A stretch of DNA of 64,000 bases, taken from contig NZ_CP089924.1 of assembly GCF_021284765.1 (NCBI RefSeq), positions 2,436,001-2,500,000 of the forward strand. Direction: 5' to 3'. Of the stretch, positions 16,250 to 27,322 are shown piece by piece. The position numbers were made by a program, and so were the translations under genes. Source of the stretch: Lysobacter sp. 5GHs7-4. GTDB taxonomy: Bacteria; Pseudomonadota; Gammaproteobacteria; Xanthomonadales; Xanthomonadaceae. The notes beneath the pieces are model-generated. The model saw only the letters and a list, made by a program, of their open reading frames with translations. It did no database searches and was not told the DNA's origin. How positions within the stretch are numbered: position 1 is the stretch's first letter; each line of letters begins with the position of its first letter.

Positions 16250-17406
16250 GCGCGGCTGCGTCTTCCACCGCGGCGGCGCCGGCGTACGACGAGGCCTGGT
16301 TCGCCACGCGCGCGCAGGCCGGCGTGCAGCGCCTGCGCGCCTACGACCCCGGCCACGACCTGGTGGCGCTGCGGCGCCGCTTCGGCGCCGAGCAACTGGT
16401 CGAACTGGGGTCCAACGAGAATCCCTACGGCCCGTCGCCGCGCGCGAAGGAAGCCGTGCTGGCGCAGCTGGATCAACTGCATCGCTATCCCGATCCGCTG
16501 GGCGCCGATCTCAAGCGCGCGTTGGCGGCCAAACACGGCGTGACGACCGCGCAGATCCTGCTCGGCAACGGCTCGCACGAACTGCTGATGCAGCTGGCGC
16601 AGGTGTACGCCGGGCCGGGCGACGAAGTGGTGTTCTCGCGTTACGGCTTCGCCGTGTTCGCGCTGGCCACGCAGGCCGCCGGCGCCAGCATGCGCATCGT
16701 CGAGGCGCTGCCGCGCGACGCGGCGATGCCGGCCGGCCACGACCTGGACGCGATCGCCGCGGCGGTCGGACCGGCCACGCGGCTGGTGTACGTGGCCAAT
16801 CCGAACAACCCGACCGGCACCTGGTTCGGCCGCGATGCGCTGCGCGCGTTCCTGGCCAAGCTGCCGGCCGAAACCATCGTGGTGCTGGACGAGGCCTACG
16901 CGGAGATGGCCGATGCGCCGGATTTCGGCAGCGCGGTCGAGCTGCTGGCCACCCATCCCAACCTCGCCGTCACCCGCACCTTCAGCAAGGCCTACGGCCT
17001 GGCCGGCCTGCGCGTGGGCTACCTGCTGGCGGCGCCGGGGCTGGTGGCGGTGATGGAACGCCTGCGCGAGAGCTTCAACGTCAACGGCCCGGCGCTGGCC
17101 GCCTGCGAGGCCGCGCTGGCCGACGAGGCGCATCTGGCCTCGGCCTGCGCACGCAACGCCGAACAGCGCGCCGCGTTGAGCGCGGCGCTGGGCGAACGCG
17201 GCCTGCGCGTGTTTCCGTCGCAGACCAACTTCGTCCTGGTCGAATTCGGCGCCGACACCGCGCGCATCGAAGCGGAACTGATCGCGCGTGGCGTGGTGCT
17301 GCGGCCGATGGGCGGCTACGGCCTGGGCGATTGCCTGCGCATCACCGTCGGCGACGCCGACGAGAACCGTCGCCTGCTCGCCGCGCTGGACGCGGTGCGC
17401 GCATGA
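16246..17406 (+). CDS. hisC: Histidinol-phosphate aminotransferase family protein
   Basis: A 386-residue class I/II PLP aminotransferase. The GTG start overlaps the pheA stop by four bases. Typical HisC segments are ELGSNENPYGPSPRAKEAV, YVANPNNPTGTWF, VVLDEAYAEM and the PLP-lysine motif TRTFSKAYGLAGLRVGYLLA. Placement between pheA and aroA suggests use as an aromatic (phenylalanine/tyrosine) transaminase as well as, or instead of, histidine synthesis. HisC-family enzymes are known to accept both. I keep the hisC name for family only. The downstream aroA again overlaps by four bases. Confidence 0.9.
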   Translation: MSAAASSTAAAPAYDEAWFATRAQAGVQRLRAYDPGHDLVALRRRFGAEQLVELGSNENPYGPSPRAKEAVLAQLDQLHRYPDPLGADLKRALAAKHGVTTAQILLGNGSHELLMQLAQVYAGPGDEVVFSRYGFAVFALATQAAGASMRIVEALPRDAAMPAGHDLDAIAAAVGPATRLVYVANPNNPTGTWFGRDALRAFLAKLPAETIVVLDEAYAEMADAPDFGSAVELLATHPNLAVTRTFSKAYGLAGLRVGYLLAAPGLVAVMERLRESFNVNGPALAACEAALADEAHLASACARNAEQRAALSAALGERGLRVFPSQTNFVLVEFGADTARIEAELIARGVVLRPMGGYGLGDCLRITVGDADENRRLLAALDAVRA

Positions 17407-18722
17407 GCGCGCGCCAGGACTGGATCGCCGCGTCCGGCGCGCCGCTGCGCGGCAGCGTGCGCGTGCCGGGCGACAAATCGGTCTCGCACCGCGCGGTGAT
17501 GCTGGGCGCGCTGGCCGAGGGCGTCACGCGTGTTACCGGTTTTCTCGAAGGCGAGGACACCCGCGCCACCGCGCGCGTGTTCGAGCGCCTGGGCGTGCGC
17601 ATCGAAACGCCCAGCGCCAGCGAACGCATCGTCCACGGCGTCGGCCTGCACGGCTTGCGCGCCAGCGCCGAGGCGTTGGATTGCGGCAACGCCGGCACCG
17701 GCATGCGCCTGCTCGCCGGCGTGCTGGCGGGGCAGGGCTTCGATTCGGTGCTGATCGGCGACGAATCGCTGTCCAAGCGGCCGATGCGGCGCGTGACCGA
17801 GCCGCTGGCGGCGATGGGCGCGCGCATCGACAGCCAGGACGGCGGCCTGCCGCCGTTGCGCATCCACGGCGGCCGTTCGCTGCAGGGCATCGACTACACG
17901 CTGCCGGTGGCCAGCGCGCAGGTGAAGTCGGCGCTGCTGCTGGCCGGCCTGTATGCGCAGGGCGAGACCGTGGTGCGCGAGCCGCATCCCACCCGCGACT
18001 ACACCGAGCGCATGCTGGCCGCGTTCGGCTGGCCGATCGAATTCTCGCCCGGCTATGCGCGCCTTAGCGGCGGTCATGCGCTGCACGCGACGCAGGTGGC
18101 GGTGCCGGCGGACTTTTCCTCGGCCGCGTTCTTCCTGGTCGCGGCCAGCGTGGTGCCGGGTTCGGAACTGCACCTGCAGGCGGTGGGCATGAACCCGCGC
18201 CGCACCGGCCTGCTGGCGGCATTGCGCCTGATGGGCGCCGACATCGCCGAGGAAAACGCGCGCGAGGAGGGCGGCGAACCGGTCGCCGATCTGCGCGTGC
18301 GCTACGCGCCGCTGCACGGCATCGACGTGCCGCAGGCGCTGGTGCCGGACATGATCGACGAGTTCCCGGCGCTGTTCGTGGCCGCGGCTTGCGCGCAGGG
18401 ACGCAGCCGGATTTCCGGCGCGGCCGAGCTGCGCGTGAAGGAGTCGGACCGGATCGCGACGATGGCACAAGGTTTACGCATTCTTGGTGCGCAAATCGAG
18501 GAGACGCCCGACGGAGCCATTATCGAAGGCGGTGCCTTGCACGGCGGCGCGGTCGACAGCCACGGCGACCACCGCATTGCGATGAGCTTCGCTGTGGCGG
18601 CGCAGCGCGCGCACGGCGAAGTGCATATTCGTGACGTAGAAAATGTGGCTACTTCCTTCCCCGGCTTCGATGCCTTGGCGCGCGGCTGCGGTTTGGAACT
18701 GCGAACCGCGTTTGGTTTGTAG
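17403..18722 (+). CDS. aroA: 3-phosphoshikimate 1-carboxyvinyltransferase (EPSP synthase)
   Basis: A 439-residue enzyme whose ATG overlaps the hisC stop (ATGA). Motifs include VRVPGDKSVSHRAVMLGALA near residue 20, DCGNAGTGMRLLAGVLAGQG, ARIDSQDGGLPPLRIHGG and AELRVKESDRIATMAQGL. It transfers enolpyruvate from PEP to shikimate 3-phosphate. The active-site GNAGTG and the KESDR motif are intact. In many gammaproteobacteria cmk-rpsA follow aroA; here an O-antigen-ligase-like gene follows instead. Confidence 0.97.
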   Translation: MSARQDWIAASGAPLRGSVRVPGDKSVSHRAVMLGALAEGVTRVTGFLEGEDTRATARVFERLGVRIETPSASERIVHGVGLHGLRASAEALDCGNAGTGMRLLAGVLAGQGFDSVLIGDESLSKRPMRRVTEPLAAMGARIDSQDGGLPPLRIHGGRSLQGIDYTLPVASAQVKSALLLAGLYAQGETVVREPHPTRDYTERMLAAFGWPIEFSPGYARLSGGHALHATQVAVPADFSSAAFFLVAASVVPGSELHLQAVGMNPRRTGLLAALRLMGADIAEENAREEGGEPVADLRVRYAPLHGIDVPQALVPDMIDEFPALFVAAACAQGRSRISGAAELRVKESDRIATMAQGLRILGAQIEETPDGAIIEGGALHGGAVDSHGDHRIAMSFAVAAQRAHGEVHIRDVENVATSFPGFDALARGCGLELRTAFGL

Positions 18723-18887
18723 ACAGGCGGGCGCCGCCGGTTTGGTTAGACTGCGGCGGATCGAGACGCGCCGCGTGCGGCGTATCGACACGGATGTGAG
18801 TACAAGGACGTAGCGGCCCTCGCCAACGCCCCCGCGTTGCGACGGCCATCACGTGGTTGGCGCCAGGCCCGGCGCGATTACGAGAGG

Positions 18888-19019
18888 ATGAAGGCGATGC
18901 AGCAAGTTCCATGCGGCGCGATCGCGCAGGGCGCAGCGCCGTGCGCGCAGTCGCGCTGCGCCGACGCGGTCGATCGGTTGCGCGGCGACGACGCGCGCGA
19001 TGTCGGAGACCGCCGGTGA
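18888..19019 (+). CDS. Possible short coupled reading frame upstream of the O-antigen-ligase-like gene
   Basis: A 43-codon frame starting MKAMQQVPCGAIAQGA, with GAGAGG 2-7 bases before the ATG. Its TGA overlaps the GTG start of the next gene in the GTGA arrangement seen repeatedly in this window. The product is Cys/Ala/Arg-rich with no recognised domain. It could be a translated leader that couples ribosomes into the next gene, or a chance frame. Confidence 0.3.
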   Translation: MKAMQQVPCGAIAQGAAPCAQSRCADAVDRLRGDDARDVGDRR

Positions 19020-20518
19020 CCGAGCGGGCGCTGCGCGCGCCGTCGCAGGTCGGTGCCGCCGCGCCGCGGGCCGCCGACACGGGTTATTCCGATGCCGATG
19101 GACTGTCGCCGTGGATGCGTCGCGTCGCGCTGTTCGCGCTGTCTTATCAGGCCTTTTTCGCGCTGACCGACATCGGCCTGTATCTGCGCCCCGAACTAGG
19201 CGCCGGCGTCCTGCTGCTGTTGCTGTGCTGCGCGGGCCGCCGCCCTTGGCGCGAATTGGCCGCACAGCCGGCGGTGCGCGCGCTGGCGTTGCTGGTCGCG
19301 TTCGTGATCGCGCAGGCGGTGTACGCGGCGGTGAGCGTCGCGCCGTCGATACCGCTGTCGGCGCAACTGTCCACCGCCGGCAAGCTGGTGCGGTTGGCGG
19401 TGTTCACCTGCGTGACCGGGTGGTGGCTGTCCTTGCTGCCGCGCGCGATCCCGCGCCTGGTGATGCTGATGGGCGCCGGCCTGTTGTTGTCGGTGCTGAT
19501 CTATCTGCCGTGGACCCAAGGCGCGGCGCTGTGGAGCGGCCGGCTGCGTCCGGAGTTGGGCATCCAGGAAAATCTCAGCGGACAGCTGGCGGCGATGGGC
19601 GGCTGGCTGGCGCTGTGCCTGTCGATGGCCCTGTGGGCGCGGCGACGCGAGCGCGGCCGCGGCCTGGCGCTGGCGGCCGCTCTGTTCGCCTACGTCGGCT
19701 GCTTCTGCCTGCTGCTGTTCTCGCAGTCGCGCGGCGCCTGGCTGGCGTTCGCGGCGATCGTGCCGCTGGTCGTGCTGGGCTTGCTCTGGCATCTGCATCG
19801 CGCGCGCCAGGGCCTGGGCGCGATGCTGCCGGTGCTGGTGGCGGCGGCGATATCGCTGCTGCTGCTGTACGCCGCGCGCGATCTGATCGCGCTGCGTTTC
19901 GCCGGCACCGAGACCGTGGTCAGCGAGGCGCAGCAGGCCGCGGTCGCGGGCACCGTCTCCAGCGCGCCGACGCCGACCGCGCCGGCGGCACCGGCGGCGA
20001 GCGCCGCCACGCCTGCCGCGGCGGTAGCCGTGACCGATGCCGTCACCGCGCAGCAGACCCAGGTCAACAACAAGGCCGTCAGCGTGCGCATGGCGCTGTA
20101 CAAGCTGGGCATCGAGAAATGGCAGGAACGGCCGCTGCTGGGCTGGGGCCTGCGCACCACGCCCAGCCTGATCACCGAGAGCCAGCGCGACATGGCCGGC
20201 CAGCACCACATGCATCTGCACAACACCTACCTGGACGCCCTGGTCGGTCTGGGCGTGGTGGGCACCGGATTGTTGATCGCGGCGTTCGTGCTGCTGCTAC
20301 GCGAGGCCCTGCTGGCCTGGCGGCGCGGGTGGGTGCCGGTGGCGGGGTTCTGGGCGCTGATCGGCAGCGTCGGCATCGTGCTGGTGGCGAACAATTTCGA
20401 TTCACTGCTGTGGCGGTTCGAGTACGGGCGCGCGCCCCTGGAGTTCCTGTTCGGGGTCTGCCTGGCCTGGGGGCTGATCATGCGCCGCGCGGAACGGGTG
20501 CAGCGCGCTGCCGGTTGA
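19016..20518 (+). CDS. O-antigen ligase/polymerase-like (WaaL/Wzy) membrane protein
   Basis: A 500-residue protein from the GTG start, with about ten to twelve hydrophobic segments. The WaaL-type periplasmic motif is present as LGWGLRTTPSLI followed by HHMHLHNTYLDALVGLGVVG (conserved His near residue 400). An internal stretch, about residues 298-345, is very rich in Ala, Pro and Thr. Such proteins join or polymerise surface glycans on undecaprenyl or lipid A-core carriers in the inner membrane. No glycosyltransferases are adjacent, so the substrate cannot be inferred. The start could lie downstream of GTG at a later codon. Confidence 0.8.
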   Translation: MTERALRAPSQVGAAAPRAADTGYSDADGLSPWMRRVALFALSYQAFFALTDIGLYLRPELGAGVLLLLLCCAGRRPWRELAAQPAVRALALLVAFVIAQAVYAAVSVAPSIPLSAQLSTAGKLVRLAVFTCVTGWWLSLLPRAIPRLVMLMGAGLLLSVLIYLPWTQGAALWSGRLRPELGIQENLSGQLAAMGGWLALCLSMALWARRRERGRGLALAAALFAYVGCFCLLLFSQSRGAWLAFAAIVPLVVLGLLWHLHRARQGLGAMLPVLVAAAISLLLLYAARDLIALRFAGTETVVSEAQQAAVAGTVSSAPTPTAPAAPAASAATPAAAVAVTDAVTAQQTQVNNKAVSVRMALYKLGIEKWQERPLLGWGLRTTPSLITESQRDMAGQHHMHLHNTYLDALVGLGVVGTGLLIAAFVLLLREALLAWRRGWVPVAGFWALIGSVGIVLVANNFDSLLWRFEYGRAPLEFLFGVCLAWGLIMRRAERVQRAAG

Positions 20519-20674
20519 AGCCGGCTCCCGCATCGAGCGGGGGGCGAGTTTGCTTGGGCGCGGTGTTCGGGTAGCGGCTCGCCTCGTTCACAGCAGCGCC
20601 ACAGGCGTGGACTGGCTGCGAACACACACGCGGCCAACGTTGCCGCCGGCTCTGGTATTGAGTTCCCTTGTGTC

Positions 20675-20702
20675 GCTCCGGCCGCCCCTTGGCGGCCGGA
20701 GC
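20675..20702. terminator. Strong GC hairpin between convergent genes
   Basis: A 12-bp perfect stem (20675-20686 with 20691-20702) and a CCTT loop lie midway between the O-antigen-ligase-like gene and the convergent TonB-like gene. There is no T-run on either strand, so it is not a classical terminator. It may still block readthrough both ways. Confidence 0.45.
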
Positions 20703-20752
20703 CCGCTCTCCCCCGATTACCTGGCCCCGGGGGTCGGGGCATAGGCCTGTGT

Positions 20753-21331
20753 TTACGCCTGCGGCTTGAACTCGATCGGCACCTCGACCACGGCCGGAAT
20801 CGGCTTGCCGTTGCGCGTGGCCGGCTCGAAGCGCCAGCGCTTCACCGCGTCCTGGGCGGCGCGGTCGAGCTCGCGCGAGCTGCTGCGGCGGACGAAATCG
20901 ACCTCGCCCGGCACGCCGTCGGCGCCCACGTTCACCCGCAACAGCACGTCGCCGCCTTCGCCGCGACGCAGCGCGGTGGCCGGGTACTCGGGTTCCGGAC
21001 TGCGATTGGCGATGCGTTCCGGCGCGGTCTCGCGCGGCGTGGTCAAGGCCGGCTTGGTCGGCTTGGGTTTGGCCGCGCTGGCGACCGGCTTGCGTGCGCC
21101 GCTGGCGGCGTCGCTGCCGTCGGCGGGCGTGGTTTGCGTCGGGATCGGCGCGATCGAGGCATCCGGCAGCGCCGTCGGCGCCGGCGCGCGTTGGCTCAGC
21201 AGGTACCAGATCGCCAGGATCGCGGCCAGCAGCACCAGCAGCCAGAGGCCGGTACGGTTGCGCGCGGGCTCGGCGGCTACCGCGGTGGCCTGCGGTTGAG
21301 TCTCACGATGGTCCAGCGTGTTGTCCGTCAT
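20753..21331 (-). CDS. TonB-like energy transducer protein (first of pair)
   Basis: A 192-residue protein with a cytoplasmic head, one membrane segment (GLWLLVLLAAILAIWYLLS, about residues 28-46), an Ala/Pro/Lys-rich periplasmic spacer, and a C-terminal TonB domain (about 112-192). That domain contains PEYPATALRRGEGGDVLLRV and RAAQDAVKRWRFEPATRNG. AGGAGGA precedes the ATG. It should couple proton-motive force via ExbBD to outer-membrane receptors. No exbB or exbD is nearby. A paralogue lies 102 bases upstream on the same strand. Confidence 0.88.
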   Translation of the reverse strand: MTDNTLDHRETQPQATAVAAEPARNRTGLWLLVLLAAILAIWYLLSQRAPAPTALPDASIAPIPTQTTPADGSDAASGARKPVASAAKPKPTKPALTTPRETAPERIANRSPEPEYPATALRRGEGGDVLLRVNVGADGVPGEVDFVRRSSSRELDRAAQDAVKRWRFEPATRNGKPIPAVVEVPIEFKPQA

Positions 21332-21397
21332 GTCTTCCTCCTCGGGTCGTCCCCGGTGGTCCGGGTGGCGACTCGACTTTCCTCACGCCGGTGTTAG

Positions 21398-23533
<2,136 letters not shown>

Positions 23534-23548
23534 CGGCGCCACCATCGC

Positions 23549-23720
23549 CGTAGGAGGCGGTAAGCCGCCAGGCGCACCGCATCGCGAGCGGCGGTACGGA
23601 TTCAACTCGATGAAAGCGATGCGGTTGTCACCGCATCCTACGAATGCGAGCCCTCACTCGCAGCAATGCATGCGCAGCAGCCCCGTAGGATGCGGTAAGC
23701 CGAAGGCGCACCGCATCGCG
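23549..23720. repeat. Dispersed repeat, family B, inverted pair plus a third unit
   Basis: The first unit CGTAGGAGGCGGTAAGCC faces an inverted unit ending CACCGCATCCTACG (23549-23642). A third unit, CGTAGGATGCGGTAAGCCG, lies at 23684-23720. Together they fill nearly all of the gap between convergent serS and the small membrane-protein gene. No gene is visible there. Confidence 0.85.
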
Positions 23721-23752
23721 CGTGAGCAGGCTGCCGGCGGTATCGCATCCAG

Positions 23753-24118
23753 TCACAGCCAACCCATGCCGGTCAGAAACATCGCGGCGCCAGCGAAAGC
23801 GAGAAAGGCGAACCAGACCAGGGCCAGCTTGCGGCCGGCAGGCGCCGAGACGCGCAGGCAGAACCAGAGGAAGCCGCGGAACACGAAGCTCTTGGCGCTG
23901 AAGTAATAGCTGAGCAGGAACACGAGGCCCCAGGCCATCGCATTAGCACCCAGCAACGCATTGCCGGGCGATGCGCGCCACGGCCCCGCCGCGACGCCGC
24001 CCACGGCCAGATACGCCAGCAGCAGCGCCGCCAGCGCGGCGATCACGCACAGTCCCAGCCCAACACCGGTTTGTTCGGGCTCAGCGTTGGGATCCACCGT
24101 CGGCTGCGCGCGCTTCAC
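23753..24118 (-). CDS. Small integral membrane protein, unknown function
   Basis: A 121-residue protein with three likely membrane segments: LGLCVIAALAALLLAYLAV, MAWGLVFLLSYYFSAKSF and LALVWFAFLAFAGAAMFL. The GTG chosen overlaps the pgl stop in a GTGA arrangement; a TTG three codons upstream is the alternative. It is the last gene of the bgl-zwf-glk-pgl run and probably translated with pgl. I recognise no family. Confidence 0.65.
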   Translation of the reverse strand: MKRAQPTVDPNAEPEQTGVGLGLCVIAALAALLLAYLAVGGVAAGPWRASPGNALLGANAMAWGLVFLLSYYFSAKSFVFRGFLWFCLRVSAPAGRKLALVWFAFLAFAGAAMFLTGMGWL

Positions 24119-24864
24119 TCGCACCAATGCACATGCAACGGCGAGCCGTGGCCGGCCTCCAATGCCGCCAGCACTGGATAGCGCATCAGGTCGCCGCTGC
24201 GCAGCGCGGCTTCGAAGACTTCGCGCTTGCGTTCACCCTGGATCAACAGCAGTCGGGTCTGGACGCGTTGCAGCCCGATCGGAGTCAGGCTGATCCGACG
24301 CGGCCAGCGTTGCGCGCCGGCGGCGTCGTCGGCATCGACGGCGACATAGGCCTGGCGGCTGGCGAGCGCGCGTGCGAGATCGCGGCCCGGGAACAGCGAC
24401 GCGGTATGGCCGTCTTCGCCCATGCCCAGCACCGCCGCGCTGGCGCCGAGCTGCGCATGCGCGTTGGCGGCGGCGACCGCGTCTTCGATGCGGCGTCCGG
24501 CCTGGGTCAGCGGTTCGAAGCGCGCGGCGGCGGCGTGGTCGTGCAGCAGATGGCTGCGGACCATGCGCGCGTTGCTGTCCGGATCGTCCGGCAGCAGCCA
24601 GCGTTCGTCGACCAGGCCGATATCGACGCGGCTCCAATCCAGCGGCGCCTTGGCGAGCGCGCGATAGACCGGGCCGGGGGTGGTGCCGCCCGACAGCAGC
24701 AGGCGCGCGCGCGGGCGCAGCGACAGATCGCGGCGCAATTCAGCCGCGATCGCGACCGCGCAGGCCCAGGTCCACACATCGCGGCCGCGATGCGCGTGCA
24801 TTACGTACCGAGTCGTTTCCGGTTCCGCTGGACCGGCCGAGGCGGGCGACGTGTCGTCGAGCAT
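24115..24864 (-). CDS. pgl: 6-phosphogluconolactonase
   Basis: A 249-residue protein of the glucosamine-6-phosphate isomerase/lactonase fold. Motifs are LLLSGGTTPGPVYRALA near residue 57, VDIGLVDERWLLPDDPDSNA near 80, and AAVLGMGEDGHTASLFPG near 145. It hydrolyses 6-phosphogluconolactone made by Zwf. It starts 24 bases after the glk stop, on the same strand as zwf and glk, so it belongs to the same transcription unit. Confidence 0.95.
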   Translation of the reverse strand: MLDDTSPASAGPAEPETTRYVMHAHRGRDVWTWACAVAIAAELRRDLSLRPRARLLLSGGTTPGPVYRALAKAPLDWSRVDIGLVDERWLLPDDPDSNARMVRSHLLHDHAAAARFEPLTQAGRRIEDAVAAANAHAQLGASAAVLGMGEDGHTASLFPGRDLARALASRQAYVAVDADDAAGAQRWPRRISLTPIGLQRVQTRLLLIQGERKREVFEAALRSGDLMRYPVLAALEAGHGSPLHVHWCE

Positions 24865-24888
24865 CCCCCGATCTTCGCACGATCCGCC

Positions 24889-25872
24889 TCAACGCGGCGT
24901 GTGCCTGGCCAGAGCGGCCGCGCCCAGCAGTCCGGGCTGCGGATGGGTGACGGCCAACGTGGGAATGCGCGCCATCGCAGGCGAAAAACGTCCTTTATGC
25001 TCAAAACGTTGGCGGAATCCGGAGCGTTGCAGCCAGGGCATCAAGCGCGGCACCAGTCCGCCGGGCAGGAACACGCCGTCCCAGGCGCCCAGGGTCAGCA
25101 CCAGGTCGCCGGCCGCGGCGCCGTACACCGCGCAGAACACGTCGATCGCGCGCAGGCAGCGCGCGTCGCCTTCGCGCGCCATCGCGGTGATGTCGGCCGG
25201 CTGCAGCGGGCCGGGGTCTTCGCCGGCGATCTGGCTCAGCGCGCGATGCAGGTTGACCAGGCCGCTGCCGCTGACCAGGCGTTCGTTGGAGACGCGGCCG
25301 AACTCGCCGGACAGGCGTTGCAGGATGTCGATCTCCTCCGGCGTGCCCGGCGCGAAGCTCACGTGTCCGCCTTCGGTCTGCAGCGGGTAGTAGCGTCCGT
25401 CGCGGCGGAGCAGGCCGCCCACGCCCAGACCGGTGCCGGCGCCGATCACCGCGTAGGTGCGGTCGCCCTCGTCGGCGCCCTGCCAGGCGACGCCGCCGAT
25501 CGCGACCACGTCCTGCGGACGCAGCAGCGATACCGCCATCGCCTGCGCGGCGAAATCGTTGACCAACTGCAGGCGCTGCAATCCCAGGGCCTGGCGCGTG
25601 CGCGCGGCCGAGATCACCCAGGGGTGGTTGGTGATGCGCGCCTCGTCGCCGTCGACGCGTCCGGCGACGGCGAACACTGCCTCCACAGGCGCGGCGCCGA
25701 CGCGATCCAGATAATGGCGCGCGGCGTCGGCCAGCGACGGGAAGTCGGCGACCGCGAACACCTGCACGCTGTCCTCGCGCAAGGGTTGCTCGTGCTGCGG
25801 CGAGGCCAGCGCGAAACGCGCATTGGTGCCGCCGATGTCGGCCAGCAGCGCCTCCGGTGCGGCCGCGTTCAA
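24889..25872 (-). CDS. glk: Glucokinase
   Basis: A 327-residue glucokinase of the bacterial Glk (ROK-unrelated) family. The N-terminal phosphate-binding motif LLADIGGTNARFALA is at about residue 9. ITNHPWVIS and QLVNDFAAQAMAV carry the glucose-binding and catalytic Asp region, followed by VIGAGTGLGVGGLL and LQTEGGHVSFAP. The start is a TTG whose last two bases overlap the zwf stop (TTGA), with GGAGG six bases upstream. It phosphorylates glucose released by the upstream beta-glucosidase or by GH65 phosphorolysis. Confidence 0.95.
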   Translation of the reverse strand: MNAAAPEALLADIGGTNARFALASPQHEQPLREDSVQVFAVADFPSLADAARHYLDRVGAAPVEAVFAVAGRVDGDEARITNHPWVISAARTRQALGLQRLQLVNDFAAQAMAVSLLRPQDVVAIGGVAWQGADEGDRTYAVIGAGTGLGVGGLLRRDGRYYPLQTEGGHVSFAPGTPEEIDILQRLSGEFGRVSNERLVSGSGLVNLHRALSQIAGEDPGPLQPADITAMAREGDARCLRAIDVFCAVYGAAAGDLVLTLGAWDGVFLPGGLVPRLMPWLQRSGFRQRFEHKGRFSPAMARIPTLAVTHPQPGLLGAAALARHTPR

Positions 25873-27293
25873 GGCTCGCCTCCGCGGCCCTGGCGCAGCG
25901 TCGCCGGCAGGAAATCCGCGGCCTCGGTCGGGCCCCAGGAACCGGCCGGGTATTCGATCGCCGGTTGATCGGTGCCGCTCCAGGCGCGCTCGACGCTGTC
26001 GATCCACTGCCAGGCCGATTCGACCTCGTCGTCGCGCACGAATAGGGTCTGGTTGCCGCGCAGCGCGTCCACCAGCAGGCGTTCGTAGGCGATGCGGCGC
26101 TGCGGCGAATTCGACATCGACAGGTCCAGCGACATCGGCCGCAGCTCCAGCGCGCCCCATTCGGGCGCGGCCAGGCTGCCCATCAGGCCCAGCTCCACGG
26201 TTTCGTCCGGCTGCAGGCGCATGCGCAGCCGGTTGGGGCGTTCGCGCCCGCGCGCGGGACGCTCGAACAGCCAATGCGACACCGGCTTGAACGAGACCAC
26301 GACCTCGGTGGCGCGCGCCGCCAGACGCTTACCGGTGACCAGGCGGAACGGCACGCCGGCCCAGCGCCAGTTGTCGATGTAGGTGCGCAGCGCGACGAAG
26401 GTTTCCACCGGCGCGTCGTGCACGAAGCCCTTGACCGCGCGGCCCTCGACCACGCCGCCGCCGTAGCGCCCCCGCACGGTGTCCTGCGCGGCCTGCGCGG
26501 CGTCCATCGGGCGCAGCGCGCGCAGTACTTTGCGTTTTTCCTCGCGGATGCTGTCGGCGTCCAGGTTCGATGGCGGCTCCATCGCGATCAGGGCGAGCAG
26601 CTGCAGCATGTGGTTCTGGACCATGTCGCGCAGCGCGCCGTAGCCGGCGTAGTACTCCTCGCGGCCGTCGACGCCGGCGGTCTCGGCGACCAGGATGTCC
26701 ACCGATTCGATCCAGCGGTGTTGCCAGACGGCTTCCAGCAGGGTGTTGCCCAGGCGCAGCGCCAGCAGGTTCTGCACCGCGGCCTTGCCCAGGTAATGGT
26801 CGATGCGGAAGATCCGCGACTCGTCCAGGCAGGCGCGCAGCGCGGCGTTGATCGCGCGCGCCGAGGCCAGGTCGCGGCCGATCGGTTTTTCCAGCACCAG
26901 CCGCGAGGGATCGGCGAGCACGCCGGCCGCGCTCAGGCCCTGCGCCACCGGCACGAACAAGTCGGGCGGCGTGGCCAGGTAACTTACGCTGGGGCGGTCG
27001 GCGTAGCGCGACAGCGCGGCCGCGATCGCGGCGGTGTCGCGCAGGTCGACGGCGACGTAGCTGATGCCGCGCAGCAGGCCGTCCACGGCCGCGGCGTCGT
27101 CGGCGGCTTCGTCGGCCATGCGCTCGCGCAGCCAGGCGCGGAATGCCTCGTCGCTCATCTCCTGCCGCCCGACCGCGATCAGGCGGAAGTCGGGCGGCAG
27201 CAGGCGGTCGCGCCAGAGGTGGATCAGCGACGGGAACAGGTAGCGCTGGGCGAGATCACCCGTGGCGCCGAACAGCAACAGGGTGTCGTGCAT
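25869..27293 (-). CDS. zwf: Glucose-6-phosphate 1-dehydrogenase
   Basis: A 474-residue protein of usual Zwf length. NADP-binding starts MHDTLLLFGATGDLAQRYLF. The active-site signature is FRIDHYLGKAAVQNLLALRL near residue 165. Others are LEKPIGRDLASARAIN, YAGYGALRDMVQNHMLQLLA and GVPFRLVTGKRLAARATEV. It makes 6-phosphogluconolactone and NADPH. It lies 29 bases after bgl and overlaps glk by four bases. The following glk and pgl give a complete glucose-to-6-phosphogluconate set; edd and eda are not in the window. Confidence 0.97.
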   Translation of the reverse strand: MHDTLLLFGATGDLAQRYLFPSLIHLWRDRLLPPDFRLIAVGRQEMSDEAFRAWLRERMADEAADDAAAVDGLLRGISYVAVDLRDTAAIAAALSRYADRPSVSYLATPPDLFVPVAQGLSAAGVLADPSRLVLEKPIGRDLASARAINAALRACLDESRIFRIDHYLGKAAVQNLLALRLGNTLLEAVWQHRWIESVDILVAETAGVDGREEYYAGYGALRDMVQNHMLQLLALIAMEPPSNLDADSIREEKRKVLRALRPMDAAQAAQDTVRGRYGGGVVEGRAVKGFVHDAPVETFVALRTYIDNWRWAGVPFRLVTGKRLAARATEVVVSFKPVSHWLFERPARGRERPNRLRMRLQPDETVELGLMGSLAAPEWGALELRPMSLDLSMSNSPQRRIAYERLLVDALRGNQTLFVRDDEVESAWQWIDSVERAWSGTDQPAIEYPAGSWGPTEAADFLPATLRQGRGGEP

Positions 27294-27322
27294 GGCGCCG
27301 GCGCCTGGTCGGATCGGAGTGC

